A DNA stretch of 64,000 nucleotides from Paraburkholderia saeva (GTDB lineage: Bacteria; Pseudomonadota; Gammaproteobacteria; Burkholderiales; Burkholderiaceae), in assembly GCF_907164555.1 (NCBI RefSeq), contig NZ_CAJQZC010000005.1, positions 310,001-374,000 of the forward strand. Reading direction: 5' to 3'. This document shows, one piece after another, positions 27,857-36,060 of the stretch (positions are counted from its first letter, which is position 1; every line of letters begins with the position of its first letter). The notes below the pieces were generated by a model. The model worked only from the letters and a program-made list of their open reading frames with translations. It ran no database searches and was not told where the DNA came from. Made by a program: the position numbers and the translations under genes.

Positions 27857-29142
27857 GCTCTCCCCGGAGTGGCGGGCCGCTGTGCGAGCAGCAGGCTGGC
27901 CGTGTTCTGTGCAATACGGTCGTTATTGATCATCAGTGGCGCCGAGTACAGGTCGCGCAGATGGCGCCCGACGCTGTAGTCCGTGCCGTTCTTGTAGCCC
28001 GCCATCCCGCAGATCATCAGCACTTCGTGCACGACCTTGAGCGCCATCGTCGAAATGCTGGTTTTCAGCGTGTTCATGTCGGACGCGAAGCCGAGCATCG
28101 CCGAAAGCGGCGCGTCGTCCTGCTGGGTGCCGTGCGACGCGCGGCGCGCCACACGGGCGGCATCGAGCGCAACCTGAAGACGCGACTGCATCATCTGCAA
28201 CAGGCCGACGGCTTCCGCTAGACGCGGGCCGCAAGGCGGCACGAAACCCGGCTTGCCGCGCGCCTGGGCGCGGAAGAACGCTTTGGCGCGGTTCACGGCG
28301 TCGGTCGCGATGCCGGTCCAGACCGCGGCCCACAGCGTGTGCGAGACCGGCAGCATCGTCTGGTCGGCGATTTCGGCGAAGGGTGTCGGCAGGATCTGGG
28401 CCGTCACGCCCGTCGCCACGAGGCGAAAGCCCTCGCTGCACGTGCCGCGCATGCCCATCGAGTCCCAGCCGCCGCGTTTTTCGAGTGTGAGATCGTCGTT
28501 CAGCGCGACGATCAGCACCTGGTCGCTCGCCGGGCTCTCGGCAGTGCGGCGCGCCGTGACGAGAATGCCGTCGGCGTGCGCGCCATACGAGATCGTCGGT
28601 GCGAGTTTTTCGATGCGAAAGCGCTCGTCGTCCACTTCGACCGCGCAGGCGCTCGTGCGCATGTTGCCGCCGATGGTTTCTTCAGACGTGGCCGACGCCA
28701 GCAGCCATTGACGCTCGACGAGCTGCGCGAGCACGTCGCGCTGCCAGGTGAGCGATGTGCCGTGTTCCTCGATGCAGGCGACCTGGATCTGATGCATCGC
28801 ATAGACCATCGCGGTCGACGCGCAGCTTTGTCCGAGGATTTCGCAGATCGTCGCGATATCGGCGAGCGGCAGGCCGGCGCCGCCGAATTCCGTCGAAATC
28901 ATCGCCGAAAGCAGACGCTCGGCACGCAGCGCGGCAAAGGCTTCTGCCGGAAAGCGGGCTTCACGGTCGACCGAGTCGGCGTGTACGGCGGCCACCTGGG
29001 CGGCGCGGCGTGCCGCGGCGCGCCAGCCCGATTCCGTTTCGACTGTTGAAAGCGGCGCGGGCGATGCAAACTGGGCCGGCGCGGAGGCCGACGAGTCCAC
29101 GCGATCGGGCGCGACGGCATCCTGCGCGAGCGGGGCATTCAT
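27853..29142 (-). CDS. Acyl-CoA dehydrogenase-like flavoprotein
   Basis: A 429-residue member of the acyl-CoA dehydrogenase fold. It has an N-terminal helical domain (AAEAFAALRAERLLSAMIS-type start, then FGGAGLPLADIATICEILGQ), a middle beta domain, and a C-terminal helical domain (CGMAGYKNGTDYSVGRHLRDLY) of the normal FAD-binding kind. In this context the substrate may be an acyl or aminoacyl group on the carrier protein rather than CoA. The start at 29142 overlaps the carrier-protein stop codon (ATGA, 29139-29142), and its own stop overlaps the ligase start (27853-27856). The extra ~45 residues at the N-terminus are Ala/Pro-rich. Confidence 0.86.
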   Translation of the reverse strand: MNAPLAQDAVAPDRVDSSASAPAQFASPAPLSTVETESGWRAAARRAAQVAAVHADSVDREARFPAEAFAALRAERLLSAMISTEFGGAGLPLADIATICEILGQSCASTAMVYAMHQIQVACIEEHGTSLTWQRDVLAQLVERQWLLASATSEETIGGNMRTSACAVEVDDERFRIEKLAPTISYGAHADGILVTARRTAESPASDQVLIVALNDDLTLEKRGGWDSMGMRGTCSEGFRLVATGVTAQILPTPFAEIADQTMLPVSHTLWAAVWTGIATDAVNRAKAFFRAQARGKPGFVPPCGPRLAEAVGLLQMMQSRLQVALDAARVARRASHGTQQDDAPLSAMLGFASDMNTLKTSISTMALKVVHEVLMICGMAGYKNGTDYSVGRHLRDLYSAPLMINNDRIAQNTASLLLAQRPATPGRA

Positions 29143-29390
29143 GCTGCCGCCTTCGCCTGTTGAAGCTCGCTCACCGCGGCGGCGAGCGAGTCGATGCTGG
29201 AAAAGAGGCGCCGGGTCAGCATGCGGTCCGGAATCTCGATGCCGAATTCGTCTTCGATCGCCAGCATCAAATGGACCGTCGCGAGCGAGGAAAGCCCCGC
29301 CGCGTAGAGATCGGCATCGTCGGCCAGGGTGTCCGGCGCCACGTCGAGACGTGCCGACTCGGAAAGAATGCGTCGCAGTGCCGTTTTCAT
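29139..29390 (-). CDS. Acyl carrier protein
   Basis: An 83-residue carrier protein with the four-helix ACP pattern. The phosphopantetheine attachment serine is expected at Ser35 in YAAGLSSLATVHLML, where the usual Asp-Ser is replaced by Ser-Ser. It is followed by IEDEFGIEIPDRMLTRRLF, the classic helix II-III sequence. ATG 29390 is chosen for length and an AAGGGG upstream. It is the first gene of the operon ACP, dehydrogenase, amino acid:[CP] ligase, DUF1839, GH2. It is presumably the dedicated partner of the ligase rather than the fatty-acid-synthesis ACP. Confidence 0.93.
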   Translation of the reverse strand: MKTALRRILSESARLDVAPDTLADDADLYAAGLSSLATVHLMLAIEDEFGIEIPDRMLTRRLFSSIDSLAAAVSELQQAKAAA

Positions 29391-29637
29391 GGAATTGAGC
29401 CCCTTCAGGAAATGTGTCATCGCACCAGCATTGTTGTGTGGGGCCCGTCGCCGGTGAATCCAGGCCCATTGCACGGCGCCCGGGACGAACGGGAGCGTGC
29501 ATCGGTTGACGTATTAAACGGACTGCCAAGGTTGAGCGTCAGTGCGATTCCGCACGGAAACGCGCCGGTTCCAGACGTAAGGTGTCGTCATGGCAACGGG
29601 TGTACGCCGTTGCGCGACCTGTCTGGGGGAAACCGTG

Positions 29638-30174
29638 ATGAACTGGAAGACGCTGGAATTCGAGCACCTCACCGCGCGCGAGCTGTATCTGATTCTGCGT
29701 GCACGCAGCGCGGTGTTCGTGGTCGAACAGTGGCACGTCCATCTCGATGCGGACGGCCACGACGAAGGCGCGCTGCACATCTTCGCTGCGGAAGACATGA
29801 CGCGTCCGATGCCGATCATGGCGTATGCGCGCATTCAGCCGGGCGACACGGAAGACCCGGAAGTGGTGATCGACAAGGTCCTGACGAGCCCCGCGCGCCG
29901 CGGCGACGGCACGGCGGAAGTGCTGATCGAGCGCGCGCTGAACACGATTTCCGAACGCTGGCCGGGCCGCGTGGTGCGGCTTACGGCGCCGATCGGTCTG
30001 CGTGGTTTTTACGAGCAGTTCGGCTTTCGCAAGACAGATGGGCCGTTTCTGGATCATGGGACGCCGTTCATCGGCCTGCGACGCCAGCCACGCGGAGGCG
30101 GGCAGCCGATGTTCAGCGGGCTGCGGCGTGAGCGGGGTGGTCTGTCGGTCGTCAGTACGTTTGAGCTGCTGTGA
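29638..30174 (+). CDS. GNAT-family N-acetyltransferase, ElaA-like
   Basis: A 178-residue acetyltransferase of the GNAT fold. It opens WKTLEFEHLTARELYLILRARSAVFVVEQ, an ElaA/YitI-like start, with VVIDKVLTSPARRGDGTAEVLIERA as the acetyl-CoA-binding segment (~80-105) and GFYEQFGFRKTDGPFLDHG as the conserved C-terminal motif. The start is ATG 29638 behind GGGGGA; GTG 29635 is an alternative. It is divergent from the carrier-protein operon and its stop overlaps the GTG of the polymerase-like gene, so it may be the first gene of the plus-strand polysaccharide arm. The acceptor is unknown. Confidence 0.86.
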   Translation: MNWKTLEFEHLTARELYLILRARSAVFVVEQWHVHLDADGHDEGALHIFAAEDMTRPMPIMAYARIQPGDTEDPEVVIDKVLTSPARRGDGTAEVLIERALNTISERWPGRVVRLTAPIGLRGFYEQFGFRKTDGPFLDHGTPFIGLRRQPRGGGQPMFSGLRRERGGLSVVSTFELL

Positions 30175-31856
30175 ATTCGAACGCCGGCTTTCCTGACAGT
30201 CTGCCTCCAGGTCGTGCCGCCGGCATGGTGGTTGCGGACGGCATGAGTGCGGTCATACCCTCCGCGGAACGGCCTGGAATGGACCCGGCGGCCCCGGCAC
30301 AATCGACATATCCGCATGTACACCATCACCTGGGGATGCGGCCGGCTGCCAGGGCAAAAAGGAAAAACCATATCGGCCCGGTTTCGGTGCCTGCCGGCAT
30401 GTTCATCATGATGTTCGTGATGTGCTTCATGCACATGGGACGGATGGTCGAACTGTTCTATCCGGCCGCCGCCGTGCTGATCGCGCTGTGGCTGTATCGC
30501 GTTCACCCGGCGCACTATCTCGGGTTTACGTGCTGGGTATTTTTTCTGTCGGCGGAACTCCGGCGGATTGGCGACTTTTTCGCGGGCGGGTTCAATCCGG
30601 TGAGCACGATCATGGTGGCGCCGCTGGCGTGTGCCGCGATATCGGGTTTCGCGCTCATCACGGACATGAAAATTCTCGGGCAGCGGCGCGCGATGCCGCT
30701 TGCGCTTGTCCTGTCGGCGCTGCTCTATACGTGGATTATCGGCGTGACACGCGCGGGTTTTTCCGCCGCCACGTTCGCGCTCGCCACGGCGATATTCCCC
30801 GCACTGGTCGGCTTTCGCTTTGTTGCCACGTGGAAGGAATATCCGAACTATCAGCGCGTGCTGCTCAACACGTTTATTTTCGGCAGTATTGTGATGGGCT
30901 CATATGGCATCTACCAGTTCGTCTCGCCGCCGCCCTGGGATGTGTTCTGGCTGCTTGCATCGGGCATGACGTCCGAAGGACAGCCCGTGCCATTTGGATT
31001 GCGGATCGCAAGTACGATGAATTCGTCCGGTCCGTTCGCCAATACGGCACTCGTCTGTATCCTGATGGTGCTGGCGGGCAAGGGCAGGCTGCGCATTGCC
31101 GCCGCAATCGCATTGCCTGCGCTGATGTTTACCGCGGTGCGCAGCGCGTGGGGCGGCCTTCTTCTCGGGCTGATCTATCCGATAACGATGCTCGACGGAC
31201 GCAGTCGCATCCGCCTGATCGCGGGTATCGTGGCCTGCGTTGCGATATGCCTGCCGCTCACCATGATCGACGAGGTGTCGAAGCATTTCACGTCACGGCT
31301 CGAGACGGTCCAGAACCTGGGCGAAGACGATAGCTTCCAGGTGCGGGTCGGGATGTATTCCAGCTTCATGAGTCGTGCGCTGACTGACATCTCGGGTCAG
31401 GGGTTCGGCACGACAGGCGTCGCAAGCAAGCTGGCGGACACGTCGGACGTGATTGCCGTGTTCGATAGCGGCGTCATGGAAGTGCCCTATACGATGGGCT
31501 GGCCCGGCGCGCTGCTCTACGTTTCGGGAATCGCGATGTTGATCTCGCGCGCATTTGCAGCAAGCCGCGCGCGGCCGCACGACCGCCTGGGTGTCTCCGG
31601 TGTCGGCGTCGCTGTCGCGATCGTTGCCATGATGATTTTCTCCAATACGCTGGCTGGAATGACCGGCATGTTCTTCTTTATCGGCGTACTCATGCCCGTG
31701 AATGGTCTGCGCTATGCCCGCGAAATGGAAGCTGCCGCGCGTCGCGAGAAGGCGAAGCGTCAGGCCGCCGCGCCACCGGCCGCGTCGCCGGCGGTACCTC
31801 AATACGGACCGCGTACGGTTCGGTCTGCTTCCATCCATTCCGGAGTCGCATCATGA
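30171..31856 (+). CDS. O-antigen ligase/polymerase-like membrane protein (Wzy candidate)
   Basis: A protein of up to 561 residues with ten or more transmembrane segments from about residue 75 to 520. A large periplasmic loop between ~355 and 430 (SRLETVQNLGEDDSFQVRVG, then GQGFGTTGVASKLADT) is the position and style of the catalytic loop in O-antigen ligase/Wzy proteins. It would polymerise repeat units at the periplasmic face of the inner membrane. GTG 30171 overlaps the acetyltransferase stop, but the first ~70 residues are poorly structured, so a start at ATG 30225 or 30243 is possible. It overlaps the next GT4 gene by 4 bp. Confidence 0.82.
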   Translation: MNSNAGFPDSLPPGRAAGMVVADGMSAVIPSAERPGMDPAAPAQSTYPHVHHHLGMRPAARAKRKNHIGPVSVPAGMFIMMFVMCFMHMGRMVELFYPAAAVLIALWLYRVHPAHYLGFTCWVFFLSAELRRIGDFFAGGFNPVSTIMVAPLACAAISGFALITDMKILGQRRAMPLALVLSALLYTWIIGVTRAGFSAATFALATAIFPALVGFRFVATWKEYPNYQRVLLNTFIFGSIVMGSYGIYQFVSPPPWDVFWLLASGMTSEGQPVPFGLRIASTMNSSGPFANTALVCILMVLAGKGRLRIAAAIALPALMFTAVRSAWGGLLLGLIYPITMLDGRSRIRLIAGIVACVAICLPLTMIDEVSKHFTSRLETVQNLGEDDSFQVRVGMYSSFMSRALTDISGQGFGTTGVASKLADTSDVIAVFDSGVMEVPYTMGWPGALLYVSGIAMLISRAFAASRARPHDRLGVSGVGVAVAIVAMMIFSNTLAGMTGMFFFIGVLMPVNGLRYAREMEAAARREKAKRQAAAPPAASPAVPQYGPRTVRSASIHSGVAS

Positions 31857-33031
31857 AAATTCTGCTTGTGACTCACCGCGTGAGTACCAACGACGGCCAG
31901 GGGCGGGTGAACTACGAAATCGTGCGTGCACTCCTTGCTGCAGGTCATTCGGTAACAGTCCTCGGTTCGAGGATCGAGCCAGCATTGCTGGAAAACCCGC
32001 TCCTGCGCTTCGTGCAGATTCGCGAGAGCTATCTGCCGACCCGGCTTGTGAAGTACCAGATTTTTGCGCTGCGAAGTGGCGCATGGATCGCGGCACATCG
32101 CAGGGAGTTCGATCTGATTCACGTGAACGGTTTCATCACCTGGGCGCGTGCGGATGTGAACAGCGTCCATTTCGTTCACGACGGGTGGTATCGGTGCGGC
32201 TTCTATCCGATCCGTCTTCGGCAAGGCGCGTCCGCGGCCTATCAGCTCGCTTTCACACGACTCAATATGTGGTGCGAGAAGCGCGCATTCCGTGCCGCAC
32301 GCACCGTGGTGCCGGTTTCGCAAAAAGTGGCCACCGAGGTGCGGGCCACCGGCATTGACGCGCGAAATCTGCACATGATTCACAACGGCGTCGACGTCGA
32401 AGAATTTGCACCGGGCCCGACGCATCGGGAGCGCTTCGGTCTGCCATCAGCGCCATTCCTGCTGCTGTTCGCAGGTGACCTGCGTGTTGCGCGAAAGAAC
32501 CTCGATGCGGTGCTGCGAGCCCTGGTGTCCACGCCCGCGCACGTGCATCTGGTGGTAGCCGGCGGGGTGGGCAACTGTCCCTATCCCGCGCTTGCATCCA
32601 CGCTGGGTATCGCCGGGCGGGTGCATTTCATCGATTTCGTGCAGGACATGCCCGCCTTGATGCGTTCCGTGGATGCATTCGTGTTTCCTTCGCGCTACGA
32701 GGCAATGAGTCTCGTCATGCTCGAAGCGCTCGCGAGCGCACTGCCGGTTGTGACGGTTGCAACGGCAGGTGGCGCCGAAGTGATCGACAGCGCGTGCGGC
32801 GTCGTGCTCGACAGCCCGGAGGATATTGCCGGTCTGGCAGCCGCGATCAGCTGGCTTGCAGCAGACCCGGAACGCGCGCGGACGATGGGAATGGCCGCAC
32901 GTCGACTGGCGACATCCTTGAGCTGGGAGCAGATGGCCATGCGATACCTGTCGCTGTACGACGACCTGATCGAGGCGCGGGCGCCGGGCGCCAGCGGGAC
33001 CACGCGCGATACGGTGTCCGCGGCATCATGA
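31853..33031 (+). CDS. Glycosyltransferase family 4 protein
   Basis: A 392-residue GT-B enzyme. It starts MKILLVTHRVSTNDGQGRVN. The donor domain has LLFAGDLRVARKNLDAVLRA and the FPSRYEAMSLVMLEALASAL element with its two glutamates spaced as in GT4. Its ATG overlaps the stop of the polymerase-like gene (31853-31856), and its own stop overlaps the next GT4 start (33028-33031), so the three are translationally coupled. The donor is probably a nucleotide sugar made locally, such as GDP-mannose, but that is inference. Confidence 0.92.
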   Translation: MKILLVTHRVSTNDGQGRVNYEIVRALLAAGHSVTVLGSRIEPALLENPLLRFVQIRESYLPTRLVKYQIFALRSGAWIAAHRREFDLIHVNGFITWARADVNSVHFVHDGWYRCGFYPIRLRQGASAAYQLAFTRLNMWCEKRAFRAARTVVPVSQKVATEVRATGIDARNLHMIHNGVDVEEFAPGPTHRERFGLPSAPFLLLFAGDLRVARKNLDAVLRALVSTPAHVHLVVAGGVGNCPYPALASTLGIAGRVHFIDFVQDMPALMRSVDAFVFPSRYEAMSLVMLEALASALPVVTVATAGGAEVIDSACGVVLDSPEDIAGLAAAISWLAADPERARTMGMAARRLATSLSWEQMAMRYLSLYDDLIEARAPGASGTTRDTVSAAS

Positions 33032-34182
33032 GCGAGTCGATCAATTCGCTGCAGATCGGCATGCACTGGTTCGGCGAGCGGCCGGGTGGGCTCGATCGCG
33101 TGTTCAAGGCGCTGATCGAATCGCTACCCGCGCAGGGCGTCAACGTACGTGGCATGGTCGCAGGCAGTACACGTGTGTTCGACGAATCAGGCGGTCAGGT
33201 GCATGCATTTGCCGATGCCGAAGACCCGTTGTCCACACGTATGTGGCAGGCGCGCCGTCATTCGCGGCAGCTCAAGCGGGCGCTGCGGCCCGATGTGGTG
33301 GCGTCGCATTTCGCGCTCTACACGGTGCCGACCGTGGGCGTATTCGCGCGGATTCCGCGCGTCGTGCATTTTCACGGGCCGTGGGCAGACGAATCGAGAG
33401 TGGAAGGCCGCAGCAGTGTGTCGCGCATCGCCCGACACGCCCTCGAAAAGTCGGTCTACCGCAATGCGAGCCGGCATATCGTGCTCTCGCGCGCGTTCGG
33501 CGACCTGCTGCGCAACCGGTATGGCGTGCCCGAAGAGCGTATTCGCATCGTGCCCGGCTGTGTCGACGTCGAGCGTTTCAACGTCACGCAGACGAGAACC
33601 GAGGTTCGCGAGGTCCTGGGTCTGCCGACGGATCGTCCGCTCATCTTCTGTATCCGCAGACTCGTATCGAGGATGGGGCTCGAAGAGCTTGTCGACGCCA
33701 TGTTCATCGTGCGGCAGACCGTGCCCGACGCGCTGCTGGTCATCGCGGGCACCGGCCCGCTCGAAGCCGCATTGCGCACGACGATTGCAGCGCGCAGGCT
33801 CGAGAACCATGTACGGCTCGCGGGCTTCGTCGCGGACGAAACCCTCCCGTTCTGGTATCGCAGCGCAGATGTGACTGTCGTCCCGACCCTCTCCCTTGAA
33901 GGCTTTGGTCTGACGACAATCGAATCGCTCGCCTCCGGCACACCCGTGCTGGTGACGCCCGTGGGCGGCCTGCCGGAGGCCGTGGCGCCGCTTTCGCCGG
34001 AACTGGTGCTGCCGTCTGTCGGCTACCAGGCGATTGCCGCCGGAATCTCCGACGCACTGCGCGGCAAGCGCGTGCTGCCGGACGAGGCCGCATGCCGCGA
34101 ATACGCGCGCGCACGCTTCGACAATGCCGTGGTGGCGGCTCAGGTCGCCCGTGTCTACCGCGAGGCTGTAGGCGAACGGTAA
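33028..34182 (+). CDS. Glycosyltransferase family 4 protein
   Basis: A 384-residue GT-B enzyme. The acceptor side begins LQIGMHWFGERPGGLDRVFK, with RVVHFHGPWADES (~110) marking the domain. The donor side has IFCIRRLVSRMGLEELVDAM and LSLEGFGLTTIESLASGTPV, the standard GT4 element with Glu pair. ATG 33028 overlaps the upstream GT4 stop codon. Two coupled GT4 genes next to a polymerase and a flippase are typical of repeat-unit assembly. The linkage formed is unknown. Confidence 0.93.
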   Translation: MSESINSLQIGMHWFGERPGGLDRVFKALIESLPAQGVNVRGMVAGSTRVFDESGGQVHAFADAEDPLSTRMWQARRHSRQLKRALRPDVVASHFALYTVPTVGVFARIPRVVHFHGPWADESRVEGRSSVSRIARHALEKSVYRNASRHIVLSRAFGDLLRNRYGVPEERIRIVPGCVDVERFNVTQTRTEVREVLGLPTDRPLIFCIRRLVSRMGLEELVDAMFIVRQTVPDALLVIAGTGPLEAALRTTIAARRLENHVRLAGFVADETLPFWYRSADVTVVPTLSLEGFGLTTIESLASGTPVLVTPVGGLPEAVAPLSPELVLPSVGYQAIAAGISDALRGKRVLPDEAACREYARARFDNAVVAAQVARVYREAVGER

Positions 34183-34352
34183 GCCGGCGTGGGGCCCGAA
34201 CTTGTGTGTGCCCCCGCACCGATAGCGCGCCCGAACGCTGGTCCAATACGTCAAACGAGGCATTCCGGCTTGCGCAGGTCCGGTCCGCACGGCAGCAAGC
34301 CGCGGTCTGACGATCGCCGCATGAACGGTGATGCCGTCAACCTGGGGGCAAG

Positions 34353-35858
34353 ATGGACAGTCGGATCCTGCGCAACGTCGGCCTGAATCTGCTCGGAACC
34401 GCAGTTCCGATCGCGATTTCACTCGTGACCGTGCCGGGATATCTGATCACGCTTGGCGCGGAGCGCTATGGCGTGATGAACCTTGTCTGGACGCTGATCG
34501 GCTACTTTGGCGTGCTCGACATGGGCATCAGCCTCGCTACGGAGAACCGCATATCGATTGCCCGCGCGGCAAAAGACCAGTCGCACGAAAGTGTCGAGCA
34601 GGTGTTCTTCAGCGCGCTCTTCGTCAACTTCATGACCGGCACGGCCGGCGCATTGCTGCTCTGGGGCATTTCACTCACGTGGCTGAAGATGTTTGGCCAC
34701 CTGTCGCCCGCGTTCAGTCATGAGGTGTACACGAGCCTGCCGTGGCTGGCCCTCGCCATTCCGCTTGCCAACATTACCTGGGTGATGGCCGGCTCGCTCA
34801 CGGGCGCCGAACGCTTCGCAGTCTTCAATCTTAACCAGGTGTTTGGCATGGCGACGTTTCAGTGTCTGCCGCTCGCCGCCGCGCACTGGATCTCGCCGAC
34901 TTTACCCGTCGTGATCGCGACCGCCGTTGCCACGCGCTTTGTCGGCGCGATCATCTTTGGCGTGTCGACGTGGCGCGTGCTGGGCCTGACGCGCTGGCGC
35001 CGGCCGCGCTGGCCGATCATCAAGGAACTGTTCCAGTATGGCAGCTGGATTGTGATCGGCGGCAGTGCGGAAATGTTCGCTGCGAGCATTGATCGCGTGA
35101 TCATCGGCACGATGCTCGGCGCGCGCGCGGTCGCGTATTACTCGACGCCGCAGAATCTGGTGGGTCGCCTGTCGGTGCTGCCGACCGCCGTGATGCGTAC
35201 GTTGTTTCCACGTCTGTCCGCTTCGTCGCACGTCGACGCCCATGAGCTCGCGCGGCAGGGCATCGCGCTCGTCGTCGGCATTCTCACGCCGTGCACGATC
35301 ATCGCCATCTGCGCGCTTCAACCGTTCCTGACGTGGTGGGTCGGCAGCGAGATGGCCAGCGCGGGCACCGCGGCGGGTCACATCATCGCACTGTCGGTAT
35401 GGGTCGGCAGTTCGGCGAGCGTCGTACGCGTGCTGTTGCAGGCGCGTGCCGACCCGGGCCGCGCCGCGCGGATCAGTCTCGTGCAGTTGCCGGTGCTCAC
35501 CGTGCTGCTGTGGCTCGGCATCTCGACGTTCGGACTCGTGGGCGCCGCGTTTGCTGTGCTGCTGAAGACGGTGATCGATGGTGCAGTGCTGATCATCCTT
35601 TCGCGGCTTGGCGGCCGCGCGCTGCTGGGCGTGCTCTTCCCGCACGCGCTTTGCCTGTGCCTCGCGATCGCGATTGCGAGCGTGGTCGACAGCCGTTTGA
35701 TGCTGGCGGGCACGGCGTTCGCCCTCGTAGCGGTGAATCTCGCGCTGTCGCTGGCGCTTTCGGCGGAACTGCGCGACTTCGTGCGCAAGCTGTCGGAACG
35801 CGCCCGTTTCGGGCGCCGCATCGCGCCGCAGAACAAGCCGCTCGACGCTGAAACCTGA
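34353..35858 (+). CDS. Wzx-like polysaccharide flippase (MATE/MVF superfamily)
   Basis: A 501-residue membrane protein with about 12-14 transmembrane helices, beginning RILRNVGLNLLGTAVPIAIS, as in polysaccharide biosynthesis (RfbX/Wzx-type) transporters. It would flip undecaprenyl-linked repeat units across the inner membrane for the Wzy-like polymerase upstream. Conserved stretches include GAERYGVMNLVWTLIGYFGV and SIDRVIIGTMLGARAVAYYS. The C-terminal ~25 residues are basic and cytoplasmic. ATG 34353 lies behind a G-rich ribosome-binding site. It sits about 170 bp after the GT4 pair. Confidence 0.92.
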   Translation: MDSRILRNVGLNLLGTAVPIAISLVTVPGYLITLGAERYGVMNLVWTLIGYFGVLDMGISLATENRISIARAAKDQSHESVEQVFFSALFVNFMTGTAGALLLWGISLTWLKMFGHLSPAFSHEVYTSLPWLALAIPLANITWVMAGSLTGAERFAVFNLNQVFGMATFQCLPLAAAHWISPTLPVVIATAVATRFVGAIIFGVSTWRVLGLTRWRRPRWPIIKELFQYGSWIVIGGSAEMFAASIDRVIIGTMLGARAVAYYSTPQNLVGRLSVLPTAVMRTLFPRLSASSHVDAHELARQGIALVVGILTPCTIIAICALQPFLTWWVGSEMASAGTAAGHIIALSVWVGSSASVVRVLLQARADPGRAARISLVQLPVLTVLLWLGISTFGLVGAAFAVLLKTVIDGAVLIILSRLGGRALLGVLFPHALCLCLAIAIASVVDSRLMLAGTAFALVAVNLALSLALSAELRDFVRKLSERARFGRRIAPQNKPLDAET

Positions 35859-36060
35859 CGCGATGCAGCACCCGGCGCTCATGACTGTGGGCATGCGCAC
35901 GGAAGCTTTGCGACGCGCCTGCTGTAATGCACCGGACAGCGTGGAATGCGCGTGATCTGCGTGATGCATCTGATGCGCGGGCGCAACAGCAGGCAACTTG
36001 CATGGGACAGGCGTCTGGCGCTAAAGCGTCAACGCGGGTCAACAGGGGAATGAACGGGCG

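Noticed and set aside
34902..35996. A 364-codon minus-strand frame opposite the flippase gene
   Set aside because: It is Arg/His/Gln-rich antisense; the flippase frame has strong transmembrane periodicity and family motifs.
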